Assembly: GCF_030519475.1 (NCBI RefSeq)
Contig: NZ_JAUMKD010000005.1
Span: 124,001-188,000 of the forward strand
Length of the DNA: 64,000 nucleotides
From: Micromonospora sp. C28SCA-DRY-2
GTDB taxonomy: Bacteria; Actinomycetota; Actinomycetes; Mycobacteriales; Micromonosporaceae
Reading direction: 5' to 3'
The notes under the pieces were generated by a model. It searched no databases and was not told where the DNA came from. It was given only the letters and a program-made list of their open reading frames with translations. Shown here in pieces: positions 36,222-44,689 of this stretch. The position numbers were made by a program, and so were the translations under genes. Each line of letters opens with the position of its first letter. Position 1 is the stretch's first letter.

Positions 36222-37148
36222 GTGCGGGTGATCTTCGCCGGCACGCCGGCCGTCGCGGTCCCGGCCCTGGCCGCGGTGGCCGCCTCCCGGCACGAGCTGG
36301 TGGCCGTGGTCACCCGGCCGGACGCGCCCGCCGGGCGGGGCCGCGGCCTGGTCCGGTCCCCGGTCGGCGCGTGGGCCGACGAGCACGGGGTGCCGGTGCT
36401 CACCCCGGCCCGCCCGCGCGAGCCGGAGTTCCTGGACCGGCTGCGTGAGCTGGCCCCGGACTGCGTGCCCGTGGTCGCCTACGGCGCGCTGGTGCCGCCG
36501 GCCGCGCTGGAGATCCCCCGGCACGGCTGGGTCAACCTGCACTTCTCGTTGCTGCCCGCCTGGCGTGGCGCGGCGCCGGTGCAGCACGCCGTGCTGCACG
36601 GCGACGAGATCACCGGAGCCAGCGTCTTCCAGCTGGAGGAGGGGCTGGACACCGGCCCCGTCTACGGCACGCTGACCGACGAGATCCGTCCCACGGACAC
36701 CTCCGGCGACCTGCTGGAGCGGCTCGCCCACTCCGGCGCGGGCCTGCTGGTGGCGGTGCTCGACGCCATCGCCGACGGCACCGCCCGGGCCGAGCCGCAG
36801 CCCGCCGACGGGGTGTCGCTGGCGCCGAAGCTCACCGTGGAGGACGCCCGGGTGCGCTGGTCGGAGCCGGCGTTCGCGGTGGACCGGCGGATCCGCGCCT
36901 GCACCCCGGCGCCCGGCCCGTGGACCACCTTCCGGGGCGAGCGGGTCAAGCTCGGCCCGGTCAGCCCGGTGGCCAACGGGCCCGAGCTGAAGCCGGGCGA
37001 GCTGCTGGTGGAGAAGTCCCGGGTGCTCGCCGGCACGGCCACCGTGCCGGTGGCGCTCGGCGAGGTGCGCGCGGCCGGCAAGCGGGCCATGCCGGCGAGC
37101 GACTGGGCGCGGGGCGCCCGGGTCGCCGCCGGCGAGGTGCTCGCGTGA
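36222..37148 (+). CDS. fmt: Methionyl-tRNA formyltransferase
   Basis: Fmt formylates initiator Met-tRNA from 10-formyl-THF. The 308-residue protein has VIFAGTPAVAVPALAAVA, VTRPDAPAGRGRGLV, the catalytic NLHFSLLPAWRGAAPVQHAV (Asn, His) and the later EEGLDTGPVYG (Asp). The C-terminal OB-like domain includes RIRACTPAPGPWTTFRGERV. It overlaps rsmB in a GTGA junction. Confidence 0.95.
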   Translation: MRVIFAGTPAVAVPALAAVAASRHELVAVVTRPDAPAGRGRGLVRSPVGAWADEHGVPVLTPARPREPEFLDRLRELAPDCVPVVAYGALVPPAALEIPRHGWVNLHFSLLPAWRGAAPVQHAVLHGDEITGASVFQLEEGLDTGPVYGTLTDEIRPTDTSGDLLERLAHSGAGLLVAVLDAIADGTARAEPQPADGVSLAPKLTVEDARVRWSEPAFAVDRRIRACTPAPGPWTTFRGERVKLGPVSPVANGPELKPGELLVEKSRVLAGTATVPVALGEVRAAGKRAMPASDWARGARVAAGEVLA

Positions 37149-38665
37149 CGGGGCCGGCCGAGCGACCGGCGGTGGACCCGACCGGCCGACGCGAGGAGCG
37201 GCCCGGCGCGGGTCGGGGCGGCGAGCGCGGGGGCCGGCCCCCGGCCGGCCGGCGTACCGAGCGACCGGCACGGGGCGGCGGGCGCTACGGCGGCCGGGCG
37301 CCGCGGCCCGCTGTCGACCTGCCGCGGTACGCGGCGTACGAGGCCGTCGCGGCGGTGCACCGGGACGACGCGTACGCCAACCTGGTGCTGCCGACCATCC
37401 TGCGCGACGCGGGGCTGACCGGCCGGGACGCCGCCTTCGCCACCGAGCTGACCTACGGCACGCTGCGCCACCTCGGCACCCTGGACGCGATCCTGACCGC
37501 CGCCGCCGGGCGCGACGTGCAGCGGATCGACCCGCCGGTCCGCGACGCGCTGCGGCTCGGCGCGTACCAGCTGCTGCACACCCGGGTGCCCGCGCACGCG
37601 GCGGTCTCCTCGACGGTCGACCTGGTCCGCGCGGTCGGCCCGGGGGCCACCGGGTTCGCCAACGCGGTGCTGCGCGAGGTGGCGGGCAGGGACGCCGACG
37701 CCTGGGTACGGCAGCTCGCCCCGCCGATGGAGAGCGACCCGATCGGGCACCTCGCGCTGGCGTACAGCCACCCGCAGTGGATCGTGCGGGCCTTCGCCGA
37801 GGCGCTCGGCGGCGACCTGGGCGAGACCACCCGGCTGCTGATCGAGGACAACGAGCGCCCGCCGGTGCACCTGTGCGCGCGGCCGGGGCTGGCCGATCCG
37901 GTGGAGCTGGCCGACGAGGTCGGCGGCGCACCGGGTGCCTTCTCGCCGTACGCCGTCTACCTCTCCGGTGGCGCGCCCGGTGACCTGCCGGCGCTGGCGC
38001 AGGGGCGGGCGCACGTGCAGGACGAGGGCTCCCAGCTGGTGGCCAACGCGCTGGCGACGGCCCCGCTGGACGGTCCGGACGGGCGCTGGCTCGACCTGTG
38101 CGCCGGGCCGGGCGGCAAGTCCGGGCTGCTCGGCGCGCTGGTCGCGGAGCGCGGCGGGCGGCTCACCGCGGTCGAGGTGGCCGAGCACCGGGCCCGGCTG
38201 GTGTCCCAGGCCACCCGCGACCTGCCGGTGACCGTGCTCAACACCGACGGGCGCGCGGTCGGCGACCACCCGAAGCTGCCGGTGGACCACTTCGACCGGG
38301 TGCTGGTCGACGCGCCGTGCACCGGGCTGGGCGCGCTGCGCCGCCGGCCGGAGTCGCGCTGGCGGCGGCAGCCGTCCGACCTGCCGCCGCTGACCCGGTT
38401 GCAGCGCGAGCTGCTCGCCGCGGCGCTGCGCGCGGTGCGCCCCGGCGGCCTGGTCGCGTACGTGACGTGTTCGCCGCACACGGTGGAGACGCACGTGACG
38501 GTCACCGAGTCGGCGCGTCGGGCCGGGGTGCCGGTCGACTTCGTCGATGCCCGTCCACTGCTGCCGGCGGGGATGCCCGGGCTCGGCGACGGGCCGACGG
38601 TGCAGCTCTGGCCGCACCGCCACGGCACCGACGCGATGTTCCTCGCCGTGCTGCGCCGGAGCTGA
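37145..38665 (+). CDS. rsmB: 16S rRNA (cytosine-967-C5)-methyltransferase RsmB
   Basis: A 506-residue enzyme. A basic Gly/Arg-rich leader (1-55) precedes a NusB-like domain (about 60-200: DDAYANLVLPTILRDAGL, RLGAYQLLHTRVPAHAAV, NAVLREVA) and a SAM methyltransferase domain with WLDLCAGPGGKSGLLG, VDAPCTGLGALRRRPESRW (release Cys) and AYVTCSPHTVET (catalytic Cys). The RG-rich N-terminal extension is longer than usual. Coupled to fmt. Confidence 0.93.
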   Translation: MTGPAERPAVDPTGRREERPGAGRGGERGGRPPAGRRTERPARGGGRYGGRAPRPAVDLPRYAAYEAVAAVHRDDAYANLVLPTILRDAGLTGRDAAFATELTYGTLRHLGTLDAILTAAAGRDVQRIDPPVRDALRLGAYQLLHTRVPAHAAVSSTVDLVRAVGPGATGFANAVLREVAGRDADAWVRQLAPPMESDPIGHLALAYSHPQWIVRAFAEALGGDLGETTRLLIEDNERPPVHLCARPGLADPVELADEVGGAPGAFSPYAVYLSGGAPGDLPALAQGRAHVQDEGSQLVANALATAPLDGPDGRWLDLCAGPGGKSGLLGALVAERGGRLTAVEVAEHRARLVSQATRDLPVTVLNTDGRAVGDHPKLPVDHFDRVLVDAPCTGLGALRRRPESRWRRQPSDLPPLTRLQRELLAAALRAVRPGGLVAYVTCSPHTVETHVTVTESARRAGVPVDFVDARPLLPAGMPGLGDGPTVQLWPHRHGTDAMFLAVLRRS

Positions 38666-38672
38666 ACCCCGC

Positions 38673-38703
38673 GCCGGGTGGGTCGCGGGCCGGCCCACCC
38701 GGC
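38673..38703. terminator. Hairpin between rsmB and a convergent lipoprotein gene
   Basis: GCCGGGTGGG and its exact complement CCCACCCGGC enclose an 11-base loop in the 46-bp gap between two convergent stops. No T-run. Confidence 0.55.
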
Positions 38704-38711
38704 CGCGCCGG

Positions 38712-39602
38712 TCAGGTGATCGGCAGGCCCTTGCTGCCGGCGCCCTTCACCGACCGGGTGAGGGTCCGGTCGCTGACCCAGAGGAAGCACTGGACGCCGC
38801 GGTTGCCGTCCTGCCAGTCCTCCTCGAACGGGTGGTAGAAGATCGTGCCGACCCGGTACTGCAGGTTGCCGTCGTCGGGCACCTTCGCGTACTTGGCGAT
38901 CAGGGTGCGGCAGGCCCGGTGCACCCGCTTGCTGGTGCGCCGGAACTCGGCGTAGCTGGTCTCGGGGGCGTGCCAGACGCCGACGAACTCGGCGCGGTGC
39001 TTGCTGGTGCAGGACACCGGCCGCATCTCCGCGACGTGGCCCTTCTCCAGCTTGGGCGAGAAGCAGCGGTAGGCCAGCGGGGAGTCGCCGCGCAGCGCCC
39101 CGCGCAGGCTGCCGGTGCGCGCGTCGGCGGAGGTGTCGTCGAGGCTCCGGATCTCGCTGACGTCGCAGCGGAACCAGCGCGCCCCGCCGGTCCACGCGGC
39201 CGGGGACGGGAACACCACGGTGAGGCCGAGCCGGCCCGAACGCCAGTCGCCGCCGACCGCCTCGTTCACCGCCTTGCCGCACGCCGCGTGCGCGGAGCGC
39301 ATGCCCGCCGAGCCGGCCTTCGGCGGCGTGCCGCGGTCGGCGTCCGGGCCGGAGAGGGTGCCCACGTGCAGCGTTTCCACCCGGTGCGACACGCCGCAGT
39401 CCACCGGGTTGTACCCGCTGAGGTAGCCGACCTCCTGGAAGCCGGCGTGGCAGACGTCGGCGGCCGGGACGAACGCCTGCGGCGCGACCGGGGCCGGCCA
39501 GTCGTCGGTGAGGTTGCCGTCCACTCCGGCCGGTGCGCCGCACCCGGTCAGCGCCAGGGCCGTCACCGCGCCCAGCGCGACCGCCGTCCACCACCGTCGC
39601 AT
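38712..39602 (-). CDS. Septum-formation-family-like lipoprotein (copy 1)
   Basis: A 296-residue exported protein with a lipoprotein signal peptide: MRRWW, a hydrophobic stretch and lipobox ALTGC. The mature part has paired cysteines and blocks such as DGNLTDDWPAP, AFVPAADVC, RWFRCDVSEI and KHRAEFVGVWHAP, resembling the Septum_form domain family. The next gene upstream is a paralogue sharing LTDDWPA, GGARWFRCD(V/L)SE, TGSLRGA and HRAEFVGV, so the pair arose by tandem duplication. The ATG with RR and a hydrophobic run was chosen over an upstream ATG. Function unknown; membrane-anchored outside the cell. Confidence 0.65.
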   Translation of the reverse strand: MRRWWTAVALGAVTALALTGCGAPAGVDGNLTDDWPAPVAPQAFVPAADVCHAGFQEVGYLSGYNPVDCGVSHRVETLHVGTLSGPDADRGTPPKAGSAGMRSAHAACGKAVNEAVGGDWRSGRLGLTVVFPSPAAWTGGARWFRCDVSEIRSLDDTSADARTGSLRGALRGDSPLAYRCFSPKLEKGHVAEMRPVSCTSKHRAEFVGVWHAPETSYAEFRRTSKRVHRACRTLIAKYAKVPDDGNLQYRVGTIFYHPFEEDWQDGNRGVQCFLWVSDRTLTRSVKGAGSKGLPIT

Positions 39603-39795
39603 CGCCGACCTCCCCCGATCGTGGTCCGCCACCGGATCGCCGACCGGCCGGTGCGCCACGGTGCGGCAGCATACGGCACGCGGCCCGGTCGCGGGCGTTC
39701 CCTTCCACGGGCGGCGCGGAGTGCCGGCGGTGCGGCGGTGTGGACGATCGGGGCGCGGCGGCGTGGACGGCTCGCGGTGCGGCGGCGGGGACCGC

Positions 39796-40683
39796 TCAGA
39801 TCGCCGGCAGGCCCTTCGGCCCGACGCCCCGCATCGACCGGGTCAGCTTCCGGTCGTCGCTCCACAGGAAGCAGCGCACGCCCCGGTCGCCCTCCTCCCA
39901 CTCGCGCTGTGACGGCGGGTAGAAGATCGAGCCCGCGCGGTACGGCAGGTCGCTGTTGTTGGGCACGTCGGCGAAGGCGGCGATCAGCGCCATGCAGCGC
40001 CGGTGCGCCTGCGGCGCGGCCCGGGTGAACTCCGCCCAGGTCATGTCCCGCTCCACGTAGACCCCGACGAACTCGGCCCGGTGCGGCTCGGTGCAGAGCA
40101 CCGGCGCCATGTAGTTGAGGTTCTCGCCGATCAGCTTGGGGTCGAAGCAGCGGTGCACCAGCGGGGAGTCGCCGATCATCGCGCCGCGCAGGCTCCCGGT
40201 GCGGTTGACCGGTCGGGTGTTGTCGATGCTGTCGGTCTCGCTGAGGTCGCAGCGGAACCAGCGGGCGCCGCCACGCCAGGCGGGAGCGGAGGGCAGCGCG
40301 ATGTTCAGCGTCAGCCGGGCGGCGTGCCAGTCGCCGCCGAGCGCCTCGCGCACCCGTTCGTCGCACTCCCGGCGGGCGGTGCCCAGCGCCGGCGAGCCGG
40401 GCTCCGGCCGGTCACCCTGCGCGGCCGACCCGGTGAAGGTGCCGACGTGGATCGCCTCGGCCAGGTGGTTTCGCGAGCAGTCCACCGTCTCGTAGGTGCT
40501 GGCCTGCACGACAGCGGTGATCCGGGGCAGGCAGGCGCCACTGGCCGGGACGAACATCTGCGGCGGCCGCAGCGCCGGCCAGTCGTCGGTGAGGTCGCCG
40601 TCCGACCCGCCCGGCCGGACACAACCGGCCAGCAGCGCCACCGCCGTGCCGGCCATCGTCAGCGCCAGCAGCCACCGTCGCAT
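39796..40683 (-). CDS. Septum-formation-family-like lipoprotein (copy 2)
   Basis: A 295-residue paralogue of the downstream gene. Its signal peptide has MRRWLLALTMAGTAVALLAG and the lipobox Cys. Conserved blocks are DGDLTDDWPALRPPQMFVP, WFRCDLSETDS, RTGSLRGAMIGDSPL, EPHRAEFVGVYVE and GVRCFLWSDDRKLTRSM. Cysteines align with copy 1. A 193-bp gap separates the two, enough for a promoter, though none is obvious. Both probably sit on the outer face of the membrane; involvement in division is a family-name guess only. Confidence 0.65.
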   Translation of the reverse strand: MRRWLLALTMAGTAVALLAGCVRPGGSDGDLTDDWPALRPPQMFVPASGACLPRITAVVQASTYETVDCSRNHLAEAIHVGTFTGSAAQGDRPEPGSPALGTARRECDERVREALGGDWHAARLTLNIALPSAPAWRGGARWFRCDLSETDSIDNTRPVNRTGSLRGAMIGDSPLVHRCFDPKLIGENLNYMAPVLCTEPHRAEFVGVYVERDMTWAEFTRAAPQAHRRCMALIAAFADVPNNSDLPYRAGSIFYPPSQREWEEGDRGVRCFLWSDDRKLTRSMRGVGPKGLPAI

Positions 40684-40919
40684 CGTCCGCCCTTCCCCGG
40701 AGCTGACGGCCACCGTCCACCGGCGCGATGCCGGGGGACGGGCGGCTCGCGTCACCGTCCCTGATGGAGTCTTGCCGCGTTTCCGTCGTTCGGCCAGTCG
40801 CAGGTGACTCTTCGTCCGGTTTCCCGGACCAGGGTGGCCAATTCTGCACCATTGGTCACCGCCGGGTCACGGGGTGTCCCGCATGGTGCCGCGCTGCGGG
40901 CGGCCGATCACCGCGTTCG

Positions 40920-40925
40920 TACACT
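40920..40925 (+). promoter_or_regulatory. TACACT -10 element of rpe (leaderless)
   Basis: TACACT ends 6 bp before the rpe GTG and no Shine-Dalgarno sequence is visible, so transcription should begin at or next to the start codon. The 248-bp gap shared with the divergent lipoprotein gene shows nothing else I can name. Confidence 0.45.
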
Positions 40926-40931
40926 GGCCCC

Positions 40932-41612
40932 GTGACCGTACCGCCGCCGATCGTCGCGCCGAGCATCCTGGCCGCCGATTTCGCCCGCCTCGCCGAAGAG
41001 GTCCGCGCCGTCGAGAACGCCGCGGACTGGTTGCACGTCGACGTGATGGACAACCACTTTGTGCCGAACCTGACCATCGGCCTGCCCGTGGTGCAGAGCC
41101 TGCGGGCCGCCACCGAGCTGCCGTTCGACGTGCACCTGATGATCGAGGATCCGCGGCGGTGGGCCCCGGGCTACGCCGACGCCGGGGCGTACAACGTCAC
41201 CTTCCACGCCGAGGCGTGCGACGACCCGGTGGCGCTGGCCAAGGACCTGCGCGCGGCCGGCGCCAAGGCCGGGCTGGCCATCGACCGGGACACCCCGATC
41301 GAGCCGTACCTGGAGCTGCTGCCGAGCTTCGACACCCTGCTGGTCATGACGATCAAGGCCGGCTTCGGCGGCCAGCGGTTCATCCCGCAGCTGCTGGACA
41401 AGGTCCGGGCCGCGCGCCGGCACGTGGCCGCCGGCCACCTGGAGCTGCGCATCGAGGTGGACGGCGGGATCGCCGCCGACACCATCGAGCAGGCCGCCGC
41501 CGCCGGCGCCGACGCCTTCGTCGCCGGCACCGCCGTCTACGGCGCGGCCGACCCCGCCGAGGCGGTACGCCGGCTGCGGGCCCTCGCGGAACGCGCCGCC
41601 CCCGAGGCCTGA
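40932..41612 (+). CDS. rpe: Ribulose-phosphate 3-epimerase
   Basis: Rpe interconverts ribulose-5-P and xylulose-5-P. The 226-residue TIM barrel shows IVAPSILAADFARL, WLHVDVMDNHFVPNLTIG (metal His, Asp), VHLMIEDP, MTIKAGFGGQRFIP, IEVDGGI with its catalytic Asp, and the phosphate-binding end AFVAGTAVYG. FGGQ replaces the common GFGGQ-type loop normally. The product ribulose-5-P is a substrate of RibB in the operon downstream. Confidence 0.95.
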   Translation: MTVPPPIVAPSILAADFARLAEEVRAVENAADWLHVDVMDNHFVPNLTIGLPVVQSLRAATELPFDVHLMIEDPRRWAPGYADAGAYNVTFHAEACDDPVALAKDLRAAGAKAGLAIDRDTPIEPYLELLPSFDTLLVMTIKAGFGGQRFIPQLLDKVRAARRHVAAGHLELRIEVDGGIAADTIEQAAAAGADAFVAGTAVYGAADPAEAVRRLRALAERAAPEA

Positions 41613-41613
41613 C

Positions 41614-42591
41614 GTGGACCCGGCGGAGGAGCGACCGGACGTCATCCTCGTCGTCGACGACGACGAGGACATCGCGCGTTTCGTCGAGTTCAACCTCCGC
41701 CTGCACGGCTTCGAGGTGCTGCACGCCAGCGACGGTCAGGAGGCGCTCGAGGTGATCGAGCGGCAGCGGCCCGACCTGGCGGTGGTGGACCTGATGATGC
41801 CCCGCGTCGACGGGCTGGAGCTGACCCGCCGGCTGCGCGCCGACCCGATGACCTCGGCCCTGCCGGTGATCATGCTGACCGCCAAGGGGATGACCTCGGA
41901 CAAGGTCAACGGGCTCAGCGCCGGCGCCGACGACTACCTGGTCAAGCCCTTCGACACCGCCGAGCTGGTCGCCCGGGTCAGCTCCACGCTGCGCCGCAAC
42001 AAGGAGTTCCGGGAGGTCTCGCCGCTGACCGGGCTGCCCGGCAACAGCCGGATCCGCCGGGAGATCGCCGACCGGGTCCGCAGCGGGGCCGACTACGCCG
42101 TCGGCTACATCGACATCGACCGGTTCAAGAGCGTCAACGACCGGTACGGCTTCGTCCGCGGCGACGACTTCATCTCGGCGCTGGCCCGCTGCCTGCACCG
42201 GGCGGTGGTCTCGGTCGGCCTGCCACCGGCCTTCCTCGGCCACGTCGGCGGCGACGACTTCGTCATCGTCTGCACCCCGGAGCAGGTCCTGCCGCTGACC
42301 TCGAAGGTCTCCACCGACTTCGAGCGGGCCGCCGACGCGCTCTACGACCCGGACGACGCCGCCCGCGGCTACGTCGAGCTGAAGGACCGCCGCGGCAACA
42401 TCCGGCGGGCCGCCCTGGTGACCCTCTCCATCGGCGTCTCCGTCTCGGACGCCGGCAAGCGCTTCACCAACCCGCTGGAGGCGATCGCCGTCGCCTCGGA
42501 GATGAAGTCGGTGGCGAAGAGCCAACCGGGCTCGTACGTGGCGGTCGACCGGCGGCGCGGGGTCAGCGACCCCCACCGTCATGTGAAGTAG
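41614..42591 (+). CDS. Response regulator with GGDEF domain (putative diguanylate cyclase)
   Basis: The 325-residue protein has an N-terminal receiver domain (ILVVDDDEDIARF, phospho-site Asp in LAVVDLMMPRVDG, LTAKG, Lys in YLVKPFD) and a C-terminal GGDEF domain from about residue 130 (SPLTGLPGN, IDIDRFKSVNDRYGFVRGDD, HVGGDDFVIV). The active loop reads GGDDF rather than GG(D/E)EF. No RxxD inhibitory site precedes it, so product inhibition by c-di-GMP is probably absent if it is active. No sensor kinase is adjacent. It may supply c-di-GMP for BldD, encoded 27 kb away; inferred. Confidence 0.85.
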   Translation: MDPAEERPDVILVVDDDEDIARFVEFNLRLHGFEVLHASDGQEALEVIERQRPDLAVVDLMMPRVDGLELTRRLRADPMTSALPVIMLTAKGMTSDKVNGLSAGADDYLVKPFDTAELVARVSSTLRRNKEFREVSPLTGLPGNSRIRREIADRVRSGADYAVGYIDIDRFKSVNDRYGFVRGDDFISALARCLHRAVVSVGLPPAFLGHVGGDDFVIVCTPEQVLPLTSKVSTDFERAADALYDPDDAARGYVELKDRRGNIRRAALVTLSIGVSVSDAGKRFTNPLEAIAVASEMKSVAKSQPGSYVAVDRRRGVSDPHRHVK

Positions 42592-42653
42592 CTCGCCTCG
42601 GTGGCGACACGCCCCGCCCAGCGTGTAAGACTGCGGAGGTACCCACCACGCGC

Positions 42654-42814
42654 TGGCGGGACTCGGTGTAATTCCGAACCGGCGGTGATCCACGGCCTTC
42701 CGTGGTAAGCCCGCGACCCGGACGGCTCTGCCGCCCGGTGGACCTGGTGAGAATCCGGGGCCGACGGTTGGGTGCGGGCACGCCCGCTCCCAGACAGTCC
42801 GGATGGGAGACAGC
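42654..42814 (+). promoter_or_regulatory. FMN riboswitch (RFN element)
   Basis: The conserved RFN parts appear in order: GGACTCGGTGTAATTCC, GAACCGGCGGTGATC, a P3 hairpin (CCACGG/CCGTGG), AAGCCCGCGA, CCTGGTGAGAATCCGGGG, CCGACGGT and, after an extra GC hairpin, AGTCCGGATGGGAGA. The 170 nt between the aptamer and ribD, very GC-rich, must contain the expression platform. I see several possible hairpins but no T-run, and only a GAGAGGGCAGGGGCAGGG purine tract before the ATG. Control of translation or Rho-type termination is therefore likelier than an intrinsic terminator. Confidence 0.92.
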
Positions 42815-42984
42815 GCGCGGGACGGATGGGCCGTGCCCGGCCGCCGATGTCGGCGTGCCGTGCCCGCCTGCCGGGTCGGCTGTGCCGTACCCGGATCTCC
42901 GCCGCCGCCTGCCTGCGGCCAACCGGCCGATGCCTCCCGACCGCCCGCGCGCGGACCGGCGAGTGAGAGGGCAGGGGCAGGGCG

Positions 42985-44046
42985 ATGACGGGCGTCTCCG
43001 TCGACGAGGCGATGCGTCGCGCGATCGAACTCGCCGCGCGCGGGCTCGGCACGACCAGTCCCAACCCGGTGGTCGGCTGCGTGCTGCTCGACGCCGACGG
43101 CCGGGTCGTCGGGGAGGGCTTCCACGCGTACGCCGGCGGGCCGCACGCCGAGATCGTCGCGCTCGCCCAGGCGGGGGAGCGGGCCCGCGGCGGCACCGCG
43201 GTGGTCACCCTGGAACCCTGCGACCACACCGGTCGCACCGGCCCCTGCAGCACCGCGCTGGTCCAGGCCGGCGTGGCCCGGGTGGTGATCGCGGTCCCCG
43301 ACCCGAACCCGGTGGCCTCCGGCGGCGCCGCCACCCTGCGCGCCGCCGGCGTCCAGGTCGACCTGGGCGTACGGGCCGCCGAGGCGGAGGCCGGCAACAT
43401 CGCCTGGCTCACCTCGATGCGCCGCGGCTGGCCGTACGTGATCTGGAAGTACGCGGCGACCCTGGACGGCCGGTCCGCCGCGGCCGACGGCACCAGCATG
43501 TGGATCACCTCCGAGGCGGCCCGGATGGACGTGCACGCGCTGCGCGGCACCGTCGACGCGGTGCTGGTCGGGGTGGGCACCGTGCTCGCCGACGACCCCC
43601 GGCTCACCGCCCGCAACCTGCGCGACGGCACGCTGGCCATCCGCCAGCCGCTGCGGGTGGTGGTGGACAGCGCCGGGCGTACCCCGGCCGGCGCCCGGGT
43701 CCGCGACGGCGCCGCGCCGACCTGGATCGCCACCACCGACGAGGTCGGCGCCGGCCCGGACGGCGGGGTCGACCTGCCCGCGCTGCTCGCCGCCCTGCAC
43801 GGCCGCGGGGTCCGCGCGGTGCTGCTGGAGGGCGGCCCCCGACTGGCCGGCGCCTTCCTCGCCGCCGGCCTGGTCGACAAGGTCGTCGGCTACCTCGCGC
43901 CCCGGCTGCTCGGCGCCGGCCCGGCCGCGCTGGTCGACGCGGGTGTGACGACCATCGCCGAGGCCATCGACCTGGAACTCACCGACGTTACCCAGATCGG
44001 TCCCGATCTGCGGATCACCGCGCTGCCCCGGAAGAGGGAGGGCTGA
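42985..44046 (+). CDS. ribD: Bifunctional riboflavin deaminase/reductase RibD
   Basis: RibD deaminates and then reduces the pyrimidine intermediate of riboflavin synthesis. The 353-residue protein has a CMP-deaminase-type N-terminal domain (TTSPNPVVGCVLL, zinc motifs PHAEIVAL and LEPCDHTGRTGPCSTAL) and a DHFR-like reductase domain (VIWKYAATLDGRSAA, WITSEAAR, LVGVGTVLADDPRL, LLEGGPRLAGAFL). First gene after the FMN riboswitch. Confidence 0.95.
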   Translation: MTGVSVDEAMRRAIELAARGLGTTSPNPVVGCVLLDADGRVVGEGFHAYAGGPHAEIVALAQAGERARGGTAVVTLEPCDHTGRTGPCSTALVQAGVARVVIAVPDPNPVASGGAATLRAAGVQVDLGVRAAEAEAGNIAWLTSMRRGWPYVIWKYAATLDGRSAAADGTSMWITSEAARMDVHALRGTVDAVLVGVGTVLADDPRLTARNLRDGTLAIRQPLRVVVDSAGRTPAGARVRDGAAPTWIATTDEVGAGPDGGVDLPALLAALHGRGVRAVLLEGGPRLAGAFLAAGLVDKVVGYLAPRLLGAGPAALVDAGVTTIAEAIDLELTDVTQIGPDLRITALPRKREG

Positions 44047-44047
44047 C

Positions 44048-44689
44048 ATGTTCACCGGCATCGTCGAGGAGTTGGGTGAGGTCGTCCGGGTGACCGCGAC
44101 GGCCGGCGACTCCGCGCTGGTCGCGGTCCGCGGCCCGCTGGTCACCTCCGACGCCCGCCACGGCGACTCCATCGCGGTCAACGGCGTCTGCCTGACAGTG
44201 GTCGACGTCTCCGACGGGATCTTCACCGCCGACGTGATGGGCGAGACGCTGCGCCGTTCCGCGCTCGGCGCGCTGCGTCCCGGCGACCCGGTCAACCTGG
44301 AGCGGGCCGCCGCGCTCGGCAGCCGGCTCGGCGGGCACCTGGTGCAGGGCCACGTCGACGGGGTCGGCGAGGTGCTCTCCCGGGAGCCGGCGCCGCAGTG
44401 GGAGACGGTCCGCTTCACGCTGCCCCCCACGCTCGCCCGGTACGTCGTGGAGAAGGGCTCGATCACCGTCGACGGGGTCTCGCTGACCGTCGCCGACGCC
44501 GGCCCGGACTGGTTCGCCGTCGGGCTCATCCCGACCACGCTGAAGCTGACCACGCTCGGCGCCCGGGGCGTCGGCGAGCCGGTCAACCTGGAGGTGGACG
44601 TGCTGGCCAAGTACGTCGAGCGGCTGCTCGGCGACCGGCTGCCCGGTGCCGGCCTGCCGGCCGGCGGCGCGGCGGGCGAGGTCGCCTGA
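44048..44689 (+). CDS. ribE: Riboflavin synthase alpha chain
   Basis: RibE dismutates two molecules of 6,7-dimethyl-8-ribityllumazine. The 213-residue protein shows the internal duplication of the family: MFTGIVEELGEV, then SIAVNGVCLTVV in the first barrel and SITVDGVSLTVAD in the second, with GGHLVQGHVDGVG between. Separated from ribD by one base; its TGA overlaps the ATG of the transporter gene. Confidence 0.95.
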   Translation: MFTGIVEELGEVVRVTATAGDSALVAVRGPLVTSDARHGDSIAVNGVCLTVVDVSDGIFTADVMGETLRRSALGALRPGDPVNLERAAALGSRLGGHLVQGHVDGVGEVLSREPAPQWETVRFTLPPTLARYVVEKGSITVDGVSLTVADAGPDWFAVGLIPTTLKLTTLGARGVGEPVNLEVDVLAKYVERLLGDRLPGAGLPAGGAAGEVA

